Positions 17,295 through 26,352 of a DNA stretch of 64,000 nucleotides are shown one piece after another. Each line of letters begins with the position of its first letter. Within the stretch, counting starts at the first letter, position 1. The position numbers were made by a program, and so were the translations under genes. Source of the DNA: Xenorhabdus innexi (GTDB lineage: Bacteria > Pseudomonadota > Gammaproteobacteria > Enterobacterales > Enterobacteriaceae); assembly GCF_002632485.1 (NCBI RefSeq), contig NZ_NIBU01000016.1, positions 22,016 through 86,015 of the forward strand. Reading direction: 5' to 3'. The notes under the pieces were generated by a model, which searched no databases, had not been told where the DNA came from, and saw only the letters and a program-made list of their open reading frames with translations.

Positions 17295-18764
17295 TTAACC
17301 TGCACTTCCCGATATTTCAACCGCCTTCGGTTCTTCCGGTAATGGACCCGGACGCATAATCTGGTTAAAGCTGCCTCTGAGCTGATTCACATCAACAACT
17401 GATTCCCCTTTCGGCTGCACAAGAATGAATGAAGTTTCCTGAGATAACATCTCGTTCAGTTTTTTGTTCAACACTTGTGGTGTGAGAGAGGATAAAAATA
17501 TCTGTCTCAATCTGCTGTATTGTTCAGGAGCAATATCTATCACATTATTCTGTTGGGAAATCAGACGTTGGTTAATCAGTACATCTGTGTCTGTACGCGC
17601 ATATACGGCAAAAAGATGCTGAAGTTGAATGCGCTTCTGCGTATACAGTTCATCAAACTGCTCTTGTGGCAACCCGCTTTCACGTAGTGATGCCAATGCA
17701 GAAGCCAGATAAAGTGTGGCATCATTCAGTTTGTCTGATGCAACATTCATATTTAAGTAGCAGTTTGCCCGTTGGTACACAATCCGACAGTCTAAATCCA
17801 GTTTGGCTTCATTTGGCTTTTCTTTCATCTTCAGTTGCAAATAGTGGTAAAGCGCCTCACGGGCAAGTTCATTTGACCAGTGCTGAAAGAGTGTCTGAGA
17901 GTCATTAATCGGCTGCCAATTCAGATTCCAGGCTAAAGAAAGCCTGTCCTGTCTGGCTTTCTCACTTTCGACTCCCAGTGTTTCTGTTTTTAATGGCTGT
18001 AAGATGGGAACAGCAACCGGAGTCTGCCGCTTACCTTCCAATGATGAAAATGCCTGATTAAGGCGTTCTGGTAATACCCGACTATCAACATTACCCGCAA
18101 TATATAAAGTCATTGCATCCGGTGTATACCATTGCCGATAGAACTTTTCTACTTTCTTCACATCCACTGGAAGGGATACGCTCGCTCCGGGATCATGGCC
18201 AATCAGTGTTGAACCCTGTAATCGCATACGCCATACAGGATCATCAATGTCTGATGGCAAAGTCGATACCAGATGTTCCGATGTTTTCATGGCCGGAGCC
18301 AAAGTCTGTTCTGTGAATACAGCGCCTCCCGCAATATCAGCCAGCCATATCAGTGCATCCTGCAATAATTCAGGGCGATTATTTGGCAAACTGAGGCTAT
18401 AAAGGGTGAAATCATATGAAACTATGGCTGGCGGGAAAGGGTTTTTACTGTCAACTACGTTGTGCCACAGGTTTTCCAATTTTTGCGAGGATAAATCTTT
18501 ACTGGAAGAGAGTACGACTTTTGGTATGAGATAAGTGTAACCTTGCTGATGGTTTTTCTCTGCCAGAGATCCGGTTTTCACCATTAAACGCAACTGTATT
18601 CTGTCATTCGGGCGTTGTGGCGTTTGCAGAATTTGCCAGCTGAACCCATTTTCCAGTTTTCCCTGTTGCCAGGCAGGGTCAGGCTGTAAAGTCTCAGCTT
18701 GAGCAAAGTAAGTTGTAGCCAGAATGATGCCACCAATAAGATATCCGATTTTCTTGCCTTGCAT
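17295..18764 (-). CDS. yhjJ: Periplasmic M16-family protein YhjJ (zinc site lost)
   Basis: 489 residues from the ATG at 18764; a GTG two codons upstream is possible. The N-terminal signal peptide (IGYLIGGIILATTYFAQA) is followed by LQPDPAWQQGKLENG, which matches E. coli YhjJ closely, as do QWYTPDAMTLYIAGNVDSR and VIDIAPEQYSRLRQ. It has the two-domain insulinase (M16) fold. At the position of the zinc-binding HxxEH motif the sequence reads YLIPK after GYT, so it is very unlikely to be an active metalloprotease; the E. coli protein also lacks it. The role is unknown. It keeps its E. coli position next to the HmsP/YhjK gene. Confidence 0.9.
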   Translation of the reverse strand: MQGKKIGYLIGGIILATTYFAQAETLQPDPAWQQGKLENGFSWQILQTPQRPNDRIQLRLMVKTGSLAEKNHQQGYTYLIPKVVLSSSKDLSSQKLENLWHNVVDSKNPFPPAIVSYDFTLYSLSLPNNRPELLQDALIWLADIAGGAVFTEQTLAPAMKTSEHLVSTLPSDIDDPVWRMRLQGSTLIGHDPGASVSLPVDVKKVEKFYRQWYTPDAMTLYIAGNVDSRVLPERLNQAFSSLEGKRQTPVAVPILQPLKTETLGVESEKARQDRLSLAWNLNWQPINDSQTLFQHWSNELAREALYHYLQLKMKEKPNEAKLDLDCRIVYQRANCYLNMNVASDKLNDATLYLASALASLRESGLPQEQFDELYTQKRIQLQHLFAVYARTDTDVLINQRLISQQNNVIDIAPEQYSRLRQIFLSSLTPQVLNKKLNEMLSQETSFILVQPKGESVVDVNQLRGSFNQIMRPGPLPEEPKAVEISGSAG

Positions 18765-18837
18765 TCTCACTTACCCCTACCTGTTTAATTTTATCCTTGC
18801 CTGAACTAATAAAGGTTCTGGATATTATCGCAGACTC

Positions 18838-18905
18838 TTATACACTTCGTCTTTCAAGCTGCCTCTTTGTTGGCTACGCATTTTGAAATTCATTGTATAT
18901 AGACC
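18838..18905. repeat. Candidate intergenic palindromic element
   Basis: This AT-flanked stretch between yhjJ and the truncated hmsP holds CTTTCAAGCTGCCTC and TTGTTGGCTACGC bounded by TATAC/GTATA and CTTTCAA/TTGAAA inverted ends. It resembles in style the short palindromic intergenic repeats (YPAL-like) found in Yersinia and related enterics. I see no second copy in this window, so its repeat status is an inference. Confidence 0.3.
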
Positions 18906-18930
18906 TTTATTTACCCTGTAAGGTTTCATT

Positions 18931-19632
18931 TTATCGAGACTTTTGCTTATTCATCTGACGATTATAACCTTTTACCAGAAGACCCAGTTCATCATCCTGA
19001 TGACCTTTGGGGCTAGGCATAGGAACTGGCGGATGTTCTTCATTCAGTTCCTTAGCGATATCACGCAATGGATGTATGATGATACGATTGATGCACCAAC
19101 TTACCGACACTGTAATGATAAGCGCGAGCAATAAGTAAGTGGTTAACATTAATGCCAGTGTATTTAATGCAAAGCGATACACACGGTTGGAATCAACCTG
19201 TAGGATGAGATGCCCTTGTGCTGCCAGATCTTGTGTTGAAATACCGTAAATATGTAAAGGAATATTCACTTCAACAGGGATACCAAACACTCGTTTTGCC
19301 AATTCTGGTATCGGTCGGTGGGTTGCAAAATCCAGACTCATAATCCGCGAGTTATCCCTTGAGATCAGTTCAGCCCGCCCTAAAATGCCCGATGTTTTCA
19401 GCCCGATCAGTAATGTTTTTGCTGTGTTGAGATCGGATCTTAATAAAGCCTCTGTCAGAGGAGTTTGAATCTGAGCTGCCGCATTATGGAGTTGGTTAAT
19501 ATAATCATCTTTTCGCTGCTGCAACAAATGCGATAATTGGATAGTAATGAAAATAGCAAGAGTGACCAAAGTGACTCCAGTCACTGCCGCCATTTGTTTA
19601 ATAGTTAACGAACGTTTGACACGCGATTTCAT
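18931..19632 (-). CDS. Truncated HmsP/PdeK (YhjK)-like membrane protein without GGDEF-EAL
   Basis: 233 residues from the ATG at 19632 (MKSRVKRSLTIKQMAAVTG); a GTG at 19671 would add 13. The N-terminus matches the sensor half of E. coli YhjK/HmsP: transmembrane segment 1 near residues 15-38, a periplasmic sensor domain, transmembrane segment 2 (ALMLTTYLLLALIITVSVSW) and a HAMP linker (INRIIIHPLRDIAKELNE, DDELGLLVKGYN). The protein then stops. In the intact family a degenerate GGDEF and an EAL phosphodiesterase domain of about 400 residues follow. None of that is present in the short gap to yhjJ, so it was deleted cleanly. The product cannot hydrolyse cyclic di-GMP. It may be a decaying remnant or a membrane sensor stub. 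Confidence 0.85.
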   Translation of the reverse strand: MKSRVKRSLTIKQMAAVTGVTLVTLAIFITIQLSHLLQQRKDDYINQLHNAAAQIQTPLTEALLRSDLNTAKTLLIGLKTSGILGRAELISRDNSRIMSLDFATHRPIPELAKRVFGIPVEVNIPLHIYGISTQDLAAQGHLILQVDSNRVYRFALNTLALMLTTYLLLALIITVSVSWCINRIIIHPLRDIAKELNEEHPPVPMPSPKGHQDDELGLLVKGYNRQMNKQKSR

Positions 19633-19731
19633 TTTATCCAAACCAATACTCAGCCAAAGACGGGCTATCACACCTTATTAATGCGACTGAGTATACTTGA
19701 TTTTTATTCTTATCGTCTCGTTTAGATGAAG

Positions 19732-19753
19732 CCCCCGCCGTAAGTGGCGGGGG
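19732..19753 (-). terminator. Strong GC hairpin downstream of dppF
   Basis: CCCCCGCC (19732-19739) pairs with GGCGGGGG (19746-19753) around a 6-base loop, about 95 bases after the dppF stop. No T run follows on the minus strand, so it may be an RNA-stabilising hairpin or part of a terminator. Confidence 0.5.
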
Positions 19754-19846
19754 AGGTCAGACCTTAAAAGATTAATCGTTACCACTGTAATCATCCGAAG
19801 TCCATTCGGTATGAATCAGCTAACGTTATATTACGGCCTATGGTAA

Positions 19847-20845
19847 TTAGGTCGGTGGGTTTTGATTCTGTTCAACCGCAAAGCAAGCAACCAATCGTTC
19901 ACCATATTGTTTCAGTTCAGGCTGGAGCTGAGTACATGGCCCAAACGCATGACGGCAACGGGCTGCAAAAGCACATCCCGGAGGAGGGTTCATCGGACTG
20001 GGCAATTCTCCTGTTAATTTGATACGTTCACGACGAAGCTCAGGGTTTAAACGTGGTGTTGCAGACAAGAGTGCCTGAGTGTAAGGGTGACGCGGATTAT
20101 TGAAAATCGCATGTTTGTCGCCCTTTTCAACACAACGCCCCAAATACATGACCATCACTTCATCCGCAATATGTTCAACAACGGAGAGGTCATGAGAAAT
20201 AAACACATATGACAGACCCAGTTCTTGCTGCAAATCCATCATCAGGTTCAGAACCTGCGCCCGCACCGAAACATCCAGCGCAGAAACAGGTTCATCAGCA
20301 ATGACCACATCAGGATTCAGCATTAATCCACGGGCAATCGCAATACGCTGGCGCTGACCGCCGGAAAACATATGGGGATAGCGCTGATAATGTTCAGGTT
20401 TTAACCCCACTTTCTCCATCATTTGCAGAACTTTTTCCCTGCGTTCTGCTGATGTCAGTGTTGTATTGATAAGCAGGGGTTCTTCCAGAATCTGCCCCAC
20501 TTTTTTTCGTGGATTCAATGAGGCATAAGGGTTCTGGAAGACAATCTGGATTTTCTGACGCCGGAGTTTTTCCGCTTCTTTATCAGGTAACAATAAATCC
20601 TGCCCCAGATAGTACAGCTCTCCTTCTGTCGGCTTTTCTATCATTGTCAACAGGCGCCCTAACGTGGATTTCCCACAGCCAGACTCCCCGACAACAGCCA
20701 ATGTTTTGCCTTTTTCCAGTTCAAATGAGACACCATCCAATGCTTTAAGCATCCGCTCAGATGAAAATATCCCTGCTTTGACCGGATAATATTTTTTTAA
20801 CCCGATAGCTTTCAGCAAAGGAACGGCGGTTTTTTCCATACTCAT
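19847..20845 (-). CDS. dppF: Dipeptide ABC transporter ATP-binding protein DppF
   Basis: 332 residues. Walker A is GESGCGKST, the ABC signature is FSGGQRQR, and Walker B leads to [11 protein letters not shown]. The C-terminal oligopeptide/dipeptide domain has the conserved cysteine-containing [17 protein letters not shown], which in this family can bind an iron-sulphur cluster. DppF pairs with DppD to power dipeptide uptake (and, in E. coli, haem precursor uptake). The start overlaps the dppD stop by 4 bases (ATGA), showing coupling. Last gene of dppABCDF. Confidence 0.97.
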   Translation of the reverse strand: MSMEKTAVPLLKAIGLKKYYPVKAGIFSSERMLKALDGVSFELEKGKTLAVVGESGCGKSTLGRLLTMIEKPTEGELYYLGQDLLLPDKEAEKLRRQKIQIVFQNPYASLNPRKKVGQILEEPLLINTTLTSAERREKVLQMMEKVGLKPEHYQRYPHMFSGGQRQRIAIARGLMLNPDVVIADEPVSALDVSVRAQVLNLMMDLQQELGLSYVFISHDLSVVEHIADEVMVMYLGRCVEKGDKHAIFNNPRHPYTQALLSATPRLNPELRRERIKLTGELPSPMNPPPGCAFAARCRHAFGPCTQLQPELKQYGERLVACFAVEQNQNPPT

Positions 20846-21822
20846 ATCGTTGGCCTCCCATCATCATTCAGCGGCATATGACATTTAACCTGACGCTCTC
20901 CAACGACCTTCAATTCAGGCTCAGTCTGATAACAATGCTCTGTGGCATAAGGGCAGCGCGGATTGAGCAAACATCCGACAGGACGATCATATTTCCCCGG
21001 AACAACCCCCGGCAATGAAGCCAAACGAGCCTTGTCTACTGCAAATTCCGGTAGCGCCCGTAATAATGCTTGTGTATAGGGATGACGCGGCGCTTTGAAT
21101 ATTTCCGTCGCCTTCCCTGCTTCCACTACCTGACCGGCATACATCACAATAATATGTTGTGCGGCTTCCGCGACCAGTGCCAAATCATGAGTGATCAGGA
21201 TCAGAGCCATATTTTCCCGCTGTTGTAACTCAAGCAGCAGTTCAATGATTTGAGCCTGAATAGTAACGTCCAGCGCCGTTGTCGGTTCATCCGCAATCAG
21301 CAATTTTGGCCGACAGGCTATTGCCATCGCAATCATCACACGCTGGCTCATTCCTCCTGATAACTGATGCGGATAAACATCCAGACGAGATGCAGGATCG
21401 GGGATACCCACCAAAGTCAGCAAATCAATCGCACGCTGATAACGGGTTTTACGACTGCCTCCCTGATGAACTTTCAGCGCTTCCATAATCTGATAGCCCA
21501 CGGTATAGCAGGGATTAAGGCTGGTCATCGGGTCCTGAAAAATCATCGACACCTCTGCACCAATCAACTGACGGCGCTCTTTTTCAGATATTTTCGTCAG
21601 ATCGCAGCCATCAAACTCCAGCTTTCCTGCCATCACTTTGCCCGGATAATCTATCAACCCCATAATCGCCAGTGAACTGACGGATTTACCAGAACCTGAT
21701 TCCCCGACAATACCGACAACCTGCCCCTGCTCAACCCTGTAGCTGATACGGTCAACGGCGCGGAATGGTGCATCTTCGTCACCGAAGTGCACCGATAATT
21801 GGTCTATATTCAACAATGCCAT
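20842..21822 (-). CDS. dppD: Dipeptide ABC transporter ATP-binding protein DppD
   Basis: 326 residues. Walker A is GESGSGKSV, the signature is LSGGMSQR, and Walker B is [13 protein letters not shown]. The C-terminal cysteine-rich extension ([15 protein letters not shown]) is typical of Opp/Dpp ATPases. It forms the ATPase heterodimer with DppF on the cytoplasmic face of DppB/DppC. It begins 9 bases after dppC and overlaps dppF by 4. Confidence 0.97.
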   Translation of the reverse strand: MALLNIDQLSVHFGDEDAPFRAVDRISYRVEQGQVVGIVGESGSGKSVSSLAIMGLIDYPGKVMAGKLEFDGCDLTKISEKERRQLIGAEVSMIFQDPMTSLNPCYTVGYQIMEALKVHQGGSRKTRYQRAIDLLTLVGIPDPASRLDVYPHQLSGGMSQRVMIAMAIACRPKLLIADEPTTALDVTIQAQIIELLLELQQRENMALILITHDLALVAEAAQHIIVMYAGQVVEAGKATEIFKAPRHPYTQALLRALPEFAVDKARLASLPGVVPGKYDRPVGCLLNPRCPYATEHCYQTEPELKVVGERQVKCHMPLNDDGRPTI

Positions 21823-21831
21823 TCCATACCC

Positions 21832-22734
21832 CTACTGCTTGAGCTTAGGATCGAGCGCATCACGCAACCCGTCTCCCATCAGGTTAAATGCCAGTACCGT
21901 CAACAGGATCGCCAGCCCCGGAAAGGTGACAACCCACCAGGCACTCTGAGCGAACTGCAATACATCTGACAGCATGGTTCCCCATTCAGGAGTAGGCGGC
22001 TGTGCTCCCATTCCCAGAAAACCCAATGCAGCCATATCGAGAATGGCGTTCGAGAACCCTAATGAGGCCTGTACAATCAATGGGGCAAGGCAGTTTGGCA
22101 GGATATTAATGAACATCTGGCGTATTGCACCCGCACCAGCTACCTGAGAAGCAGTCACATAGTCACGGTTCACTTCCACCAGTACCGCAGCCCGCGTCAG
22201 ACGGATATAGTGAGGCAGTGCAACAAATGTCAGCGCCAGTGATGCATTGACAATAGAGGGGCCGAAGATAGCCACCAACACCAGTGCTAACAGCAGGCTG
22301 GGCAAGGCCAGCATAATATCCACCAACCGCATGATGGCTGCATCAATAGCACCGCCAAAATAACCGGATAAGAGACCCAGAATAATCCCCATCACCAGCG
22401 ACATCACGACAACCAGACAGCCAACCAGTAAGGAAAGACGGGCGCCATACATCAGGCGGGAAAGGATATCTCGCCCAACATCGTCAGTACCAAGAATAAA
22501 CTTCCAGCTTCCCCCTTCCTGCCATACCGGCGGGAACAGCAGAGAATCACGGAACTGTTCCGCCGGGCCATGTGGCGCCAAGACGTTTGCAAACAACGCA
22601 ATCAACAACATCAGTACAATGTAGGCAAGGCCGATAACCGCCCCTTTATTGCGTTTAAAGTAATGCCAGAATTCCTGTATCGGCGTCATCATTTTTGGCG
22701 CACTTGATACTGTTTGCTCAGTAAGTTGAGTCAT
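21832..22734 (-). CDS. dppC: Dipeptide ABC transporter permease DppC
   Basis: 300 residues from the ATG at 22734 (MTQLTEQ), which has AGGAG six bases upstream; a longer frame from 22800 would overlap dppB and has no homologous N-terminus. About six transmembrane segments are visible. The permease EAA loop, which contacts the ATPase, is the RDYVTASQVAGAGAIRQMF stretch. The fold MTPIQEFWHYFKRNKGAV at the N-terminus is nearly identical to E. coli DppC. It forms the membrane channel with DppB. Confidence 0.96.
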   Translation of the reverse strand: MTQLTEQTVSSAPKMMTPIQEFWHYFKRNKGAVIGLAYIVLMLLIALFANVLAPHGPAEQFRDSLLFPPVWQEGGSWKFILGTDDVGRDILSRLMYGARLSLLVGCLVVVMSLVMGIILGLLSGYFGGAIDAAIMRLVDIMLALPSLLLALVLVAIFGPSIVNASLALTFVALPHYIRLTRAAVLVEVNRDYVTASQVAGAGAIRQMFINILPNCLAPLIVQASLGFSNAILDMAALGFLGMGAQPPTPEWGTMLSDVLQFAQSAWWVVTFPGLAILLTVLAFNLMGDGLRDALDPKLKQ

Positions 22735-22744
22735 CATGTGCTCC

Positions 22745-23764
22745 TTATTTCTTATGCCGGATACGTGGGTTGACGATGCCATAAAGCAAATCAACCACAA
22801 AATTGACCAGAATGATCATGGTTGCTACCAGCAATACCCCGCCCTGTACCACCGGATAATCCCGCCGCTGGAGAGCATCAATCAACCAACGCCCCAGCCC
22901 CGGCCATGAAAAAATCGTTTCCGTCAGAATCGCACCCGCCAGCATAACGCCGACTTGCAGGCCAATTACCGTGACTACAGGCAGTAACGCATTACGCAAC
23001 GCATGAATGATAATGACTCGCAGGCGACTCAGCCCTTTTGCCCGTGCGGTACGGATATAATCTTCGCCCAATACTTCCAGCATGGAGGAGCGGGTCATAC
23101 GAACAATGACCGCCAGTGGGATCGTCCCCAATACAACCGCAGGCAGGATCATATGCATCACAGCATCAACGAAATCGCCATCTTCCCCCCAAAACAGGGT
23201 ATCAACCAGCATAAAGCCGGTCAGGGGATAGCTGTCATCAAGGAATACACTATCGCTTATGCGACCGGAAACAGGAGTCAGGTTCCAGTGAACAGAAACC
23301 AGCATGATAAGCATAATACCCCACCAGAAGATGGGCATTGAGTAGCCGGTCAGAGACAGGCCAACAGCGGTATGATCAAAGACAGAGCCACGTTTGACTG
23401 CCGCCAGTACACCAACAGGGATACCGACAGAAATTGCAAATAGCATGGCACAGACGCCTAACTCCAATGTGGCCTGAAACCGGGGGACAAACTCATCCCA
23501 CACCGGAATACGGCTTTTCAGGGATACCCCCAAATCACCATGAAGTATCCCATTGATATAATGAAGGTATTGCTCCCAAAGAGGCTTATCCAGCCCCATC
23601 ATTGCCATCAGTTCGGCATGACGCTCAGCCGAAACACCACGCTCCCCTGCCATAATGAGTACCGGATCACCGGGGATCATGTGCACAAAAGCGAAAGTCA
23701 GCAGAGTAATGCCAATAAACGTCGGGATCACCAGCCCCAAACGTCGGAGGATAAATTGCAGCAT
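22745..23764 (-). CDS. dppB: Dipeptide ABC transporter permease DppB
   Basis: 339 residues, with six transmembrane segments. The family start MLQFILRRLGLVIPTFIG and the EAA loop (EDYIRTARAKGLSRLRVI) are clear. It lies 145 bases after dppA, a gap holding a strong hairpin, and just before dppC. It forms the inner-membrane channel with DppC. Confidence 0.97.
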   Translation of the reverse strand: MLQFILRRLGLVIPTFIGITLLTFAFVHMIPGDPVLIMAGERGVSAERHAELMAMMGLDKPLWEQYLHYINGILHGDLGVSLKSRIPVWDEFVPRFQATLELGVCAMLFAISVGIPVGVLAAVKRGSVFDHTAVGLSLTGYSMPIFWWGIMLIMLVSVHWNLTPVSGRISDSVFLDDSYPLTGFMLVDTLFWGEDGDFVDAVMHMILPAVVLGTIPLAVIVRMTRSSMLEVLGEDYIRTARAKGLSRLRVIIIHALRNALLPVVTVIGLQVGVMLAGAILTETIFSWPGLGRWLIDALQRRDYPVVQGGVLLVATMIILVNFVVDLLYGIVNPRIRHKK

Positions 23765-23850
23765 ATCCTGAATTCTCTTTTTTAATTATTCGTTACAGCT
23801 CTCAGGCTGTTTATGTATTACACAGACCTGCTTGCCTACCAGAGAAGTAC

Positions 23851-23885
23851 AACCCTTCCCCCAAGAAAAATCTGGGGGAAGGGTT
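23851..23885 (-). terminator. Hairpin between dppA and dppB, likely partial terminator or mRNA stabiliser
   Basis: A 12-bp perfect stem (AACCCTTCCCCC at 23851-23862 with GGGGGAAGGGTT at 23874-23885) lies 25 bases after the dppA stop on the minus strand. Such hairpins after the first, binding-protein gene are common in ABC operons and give an excess of the periplasmic component over the membrane parts. There is no T run, so read-through into dppB is expected. Confidence 0.65.
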
Positions 23886-23909
23886 AATCACAAAAAATCA
23901 GGAACAGGA

Positions 23910-25520
23910 TTATTTGAGATCTACGTTGTAAAAGAGGTGCTTGCCGAGTGGATCAACCACGTAACCTTTCACTTCCTTGCGAATAGGTTCGTAAACCGTG
24001 GAGTGGGCAATAATCAATGCAGGAACCTGTTCATGCATCACTACTTGCGCTTGCTTATAAAGCTCAGTGCGTTTGGCTACATCAGCGACTTCACGCGCAG
24101 GCAGAATGATGTCCTCAAATTGTTTATCACACCATTTTGAATAGTTAGAGCCTTGTTGTTTAGCTGCACAACTGAACAACGTACCAAAGAAGTTATCAGG
24201 ATCACCATTATCCCCTGTCCAGCCCATCATCACGTTTTGAGGTTCACCATCTTTGGCTCGTTTCAGATATTCACCCCATTCATAAGTAACGATTTTGGCT
24301 TTCACGCCAATTTTGGCCCAGTCAGCCTGAATCATTTCTGCCATACGGCGGGCATTCGGATTATAAGGACGCTGTACCGGCATTGCCCAAAGATCGGTTT
24401 CAAAACCATTCGGGAAGCCGGCCTCTTTCATCAATTCTTTAGCTTTCGCGGGATCATAGGCGTAATCTTTCACATCATCGTTATAGCCCCACATGGTCGG
24501 TGGGATCAGATTTTTCGCTTTCTGGCCAGCTCCCTGATATACAGCCTCAATAATGGCATCTTTGTTCACCGCCATTGTCAGCGCCTGACGAACTTTGAGG
24601 TTATCCATTGGCTTTTTGGTGACATTGTAAGAAACATAACCGACATTCAGCCCTGCCTGTTCTTTCAGGACGATGTCTTTGTTCTGTTTCATACCCGCAA
24701 TATCGGCCGGATTCGGATAGGGCATGACCTGACACTCATTTTTCTGTAATTTTGCATAACGTACAGAGGCGTCAGGGGTAATAGAGAAGACCAGACGGTC
24801 AATTTTCGCGGCTCCTTCCCAATAATCTTTAAACGCTTTATAGAGAATGCGGGAGTCTTTCTGGTACTGCACTAACTGGAATGGCCCTGTTCCAACGGGG
24901 TTGAGGTCAACTTTCTCCGGTGTACCCGCTTTCATCATGACATCAGCATATTCTTTGGAAAGAATCGAAGCGAAATCCATTGCCAGATTAGCTAAGAAAG
25001 GGGCTTCAGGACGGGATAGCTCAAAGCGAACAGTATAATCGTCCACTTTTTCTATTTTACTGATGATATTTCCCATATCCATGCCGATAAAGTATTCATA
25101 GCTGCCACCGGAAACTTTATGGTACGGGTGGTTTTTATCCTTCTGGCGCATAAAGGTAAAGAGAATGTCATCAGCATTGAAATCGCGGGTTGGTTTAAAA
25201 TCTTTACTACCCTGCCACTTCACACCCTTACGCAAATGGAAGGTGTAAGTTTTACCATCATCGCTCACTTCCCAACGATCAGAGAGGCTGGGAATAATCT
25301 CTGTTGTGCCTAATTTGAAATCTACCAGACGGTTATAAATAGGTCTGGCACTGGCATCAAAAGTTGTACCAGAGGTAAATAATTGAGGATTAAAACCTTC
25401 AGGTGAACCTTCTGAGCAATAGACCAGTGTTTTTGCCTGCACACCAGCAGCTACAGCTAAAGAAACAAGACCAATGCCCAATTTCAGTAAACCGGGCTTT
25501 TTCTTTTTGGAGATAGTCAT
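23910..25520 (-). CDS. dppA: Periplasmic dipeptide-binding protein DppA
   Basis: 536 residues with a signal peptide (LLKLGIGLVSLAVAAGVQA) and mature start KTLVYCSEGSPEGFNP, as in E. coli DppA. Family-5 solute-binding features are seen in order: NRLVDFKLGTTEIIPSLSD, FHLRKGVKWQ, FNADDILFTFMRQ, and the C-terminal HSTVYEPIRKEVKGY. It captures dipeptides in the periplasm and hands them to DppBC; E. coli DppA also mediates chemotaxis and haem uptake. First gene of the operon. In relatives the sRNA GcvB represses dppA translation; I could not confirm a pairing site by eye. Confidence 0.97.
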   Translation of the reverse strand: MTISKKKKPGLLKLGIGLVSLAVAAGVQAKTLVYCSEGSPEGFNPQLFTSGTTFDASARPIYNRLVDFKLGTTEIIPSLSDRWEVSDDGKTYTFHLRKGVKWQGSKDFKPTRDFNADDILFTFMRQKDKNHPYHKVSGGSYEYFIGMDMGNIISKIEKVDDYTVRFELSRPEAPFLANLAMDFASILSKEYADVMMKAGTPEKVDLNPVGTGPFQLVQYQKDSRILYKAFKDYWEGAAKIDRLVFSITPDASVRYAKLQKNECQVMPYPNPADIAGMKQNKDIVLKEQAGLNVGYVSYNVTKKPMDNLKVRQALTMAVNKDAIIEAVYQGAGQKAKNLIPPTMWGYNDDVKDYAYDPAKAKELMKEAGFPNGFETDLWAMPVQRPYNPNARRMAEMIQADWAKIGVKAKIVTYEWGEYLKRAKDGEPQNVMMGWTGDNGDPDNFFGTLFSCAAKQQGSNYSKWCDKQFEDIILPAREVADVAKRTELYKQAQVVMHEQVPALIIAHSTVYEPIRKEVKGYVVDPLGKHLFYNVDLK

Positions 25521-26048
25521 TACGGAAGCTCCGTTTGTGATGTTTATTGTGCCTTAGCCAAGCCCAGAATTTCCTGCCTGAATATCACTGTCCCGGCCTG
25601 TGTTATTTTCTTCGCTTATCAATTAAACAATTGTCATGCCTGACGTCAATATAACCCTGACAACAAATGAAACATCATAAAAACATAAAAGAAAAAAAAT
25701 ATTAACAATTATGGTCAAAAAACATAATATCAGGTGAAAATACGGTCAAAAAAACCACAAAAGCCACAAGTGATCAGAATTTCATACTATGATTTATAAT
25801 TTTAAATTTGTGACCGGATACTTAAATAATGACAATAAAGAGTTATGGGAAAAGTAAGTAAGACAGGAGGCCGAACTGAATAAAGAAAAAGCAAACTATT
25901 CATTTCATCCGATTCAGATGGGATTAATACACTATCAACTGAATTAGTTAGTCAGACCTTTTCGGAATACGGGATTCGATTTATCAATGCCCGACTATAG
26001 GTGATAGAAAATAGAAATAGGCGACTAATTTTTTTGTTTTCCACAAAC
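25521..26048. promoter_or_regulatory. Upstream region of dppA
   Basis: About 530 bases between dppA and the tRNA terminator contain no credible gene. The first 250 bases are AT-rich and must carry the dppA promoter and leader. I could not place the promoter elements with confidence. Confidence 0.4.
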
Positions 26049-26077
26049 GAAAAAACCCCGCTCAAAGAGCGGGGTTT
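26049..26077 (-). terminator. Rho-independent terminator of the tRNA-Pro gene
   Basis: On the minus strand AAACCCCGCTC pairs with GAGCGGGGTTT (26053-26063 and 26067-26077) around a 3-base loop and is followed by a run of T (A run at 26049-26055 on the plus strand). Confidence 0.92.
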
Positions 26078-26085
26078 CAGAATGC

Positions 26086-26162
26086 TGGTCGGCGAGAGAG
26101 GATTCGAACCTCCGACCCACTGGTCCCAAACCAGTTGCGCTACCAAGCTGCGCTACTCGCCG
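26086..26162 (-). tRNA. tRNA-Pro (anticodon UGG)
   Basis: A 77-base cloverleaf including the encoded CCA end. Acceptor stem CGGCGAG/CTCGCCG, anticodon stem ACTGG/CCAGT with loop TTTGGGA and anticodon TGG, and T-loop GGTTCGAATCC are all intact. As I remember it, the sequence is the same as E. coli proM. In E. coli the tRNA-Pro gene next to dppA is proK, with CGG anticodon, so the locus is conserved but the isoacceptor differs. Confidence 0.96.
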
Positions 26163-26289
26163 AAAACGAAGCGCATCTTACTGCCAGTAGCGCAGATCGT
26201 CAATAGCTTTTTAAAAATAACCGGTTATTTGGCTATAATGCAGCCAAATAACGTACAGTTACGTCTAAAACGTGCAATATACCAGCAAC

Positions 26290-26313
26290 AAAAAGCCTCG
26301 CATTAAGCGAGGC
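26290..26313 (-). terminator. Rho-independent terminator of glyQS
   Basis: On the minus strand GCCTCGC pairs with GCGAGGC (plus-strand 26307-26313 and 26295-26301) around a 5-base loop, followed by five T, about 40 bases after the glyS stop. Confidence 0.88.
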
Positions 26314-26352
26314 CTTGAGGTCAGCAACCCGATAATATTTATCGGCTTCTGC

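Noticed and set aside
24153..24749. 198-codon plus-strand frame opposite dppA
   Set aside because: Antisense to a clear DppA frame.
25952..26146. Frame across the tRNA-Pro gene
   Set aside because: It overlaps the tRNA and its terminator; not a protein gene.
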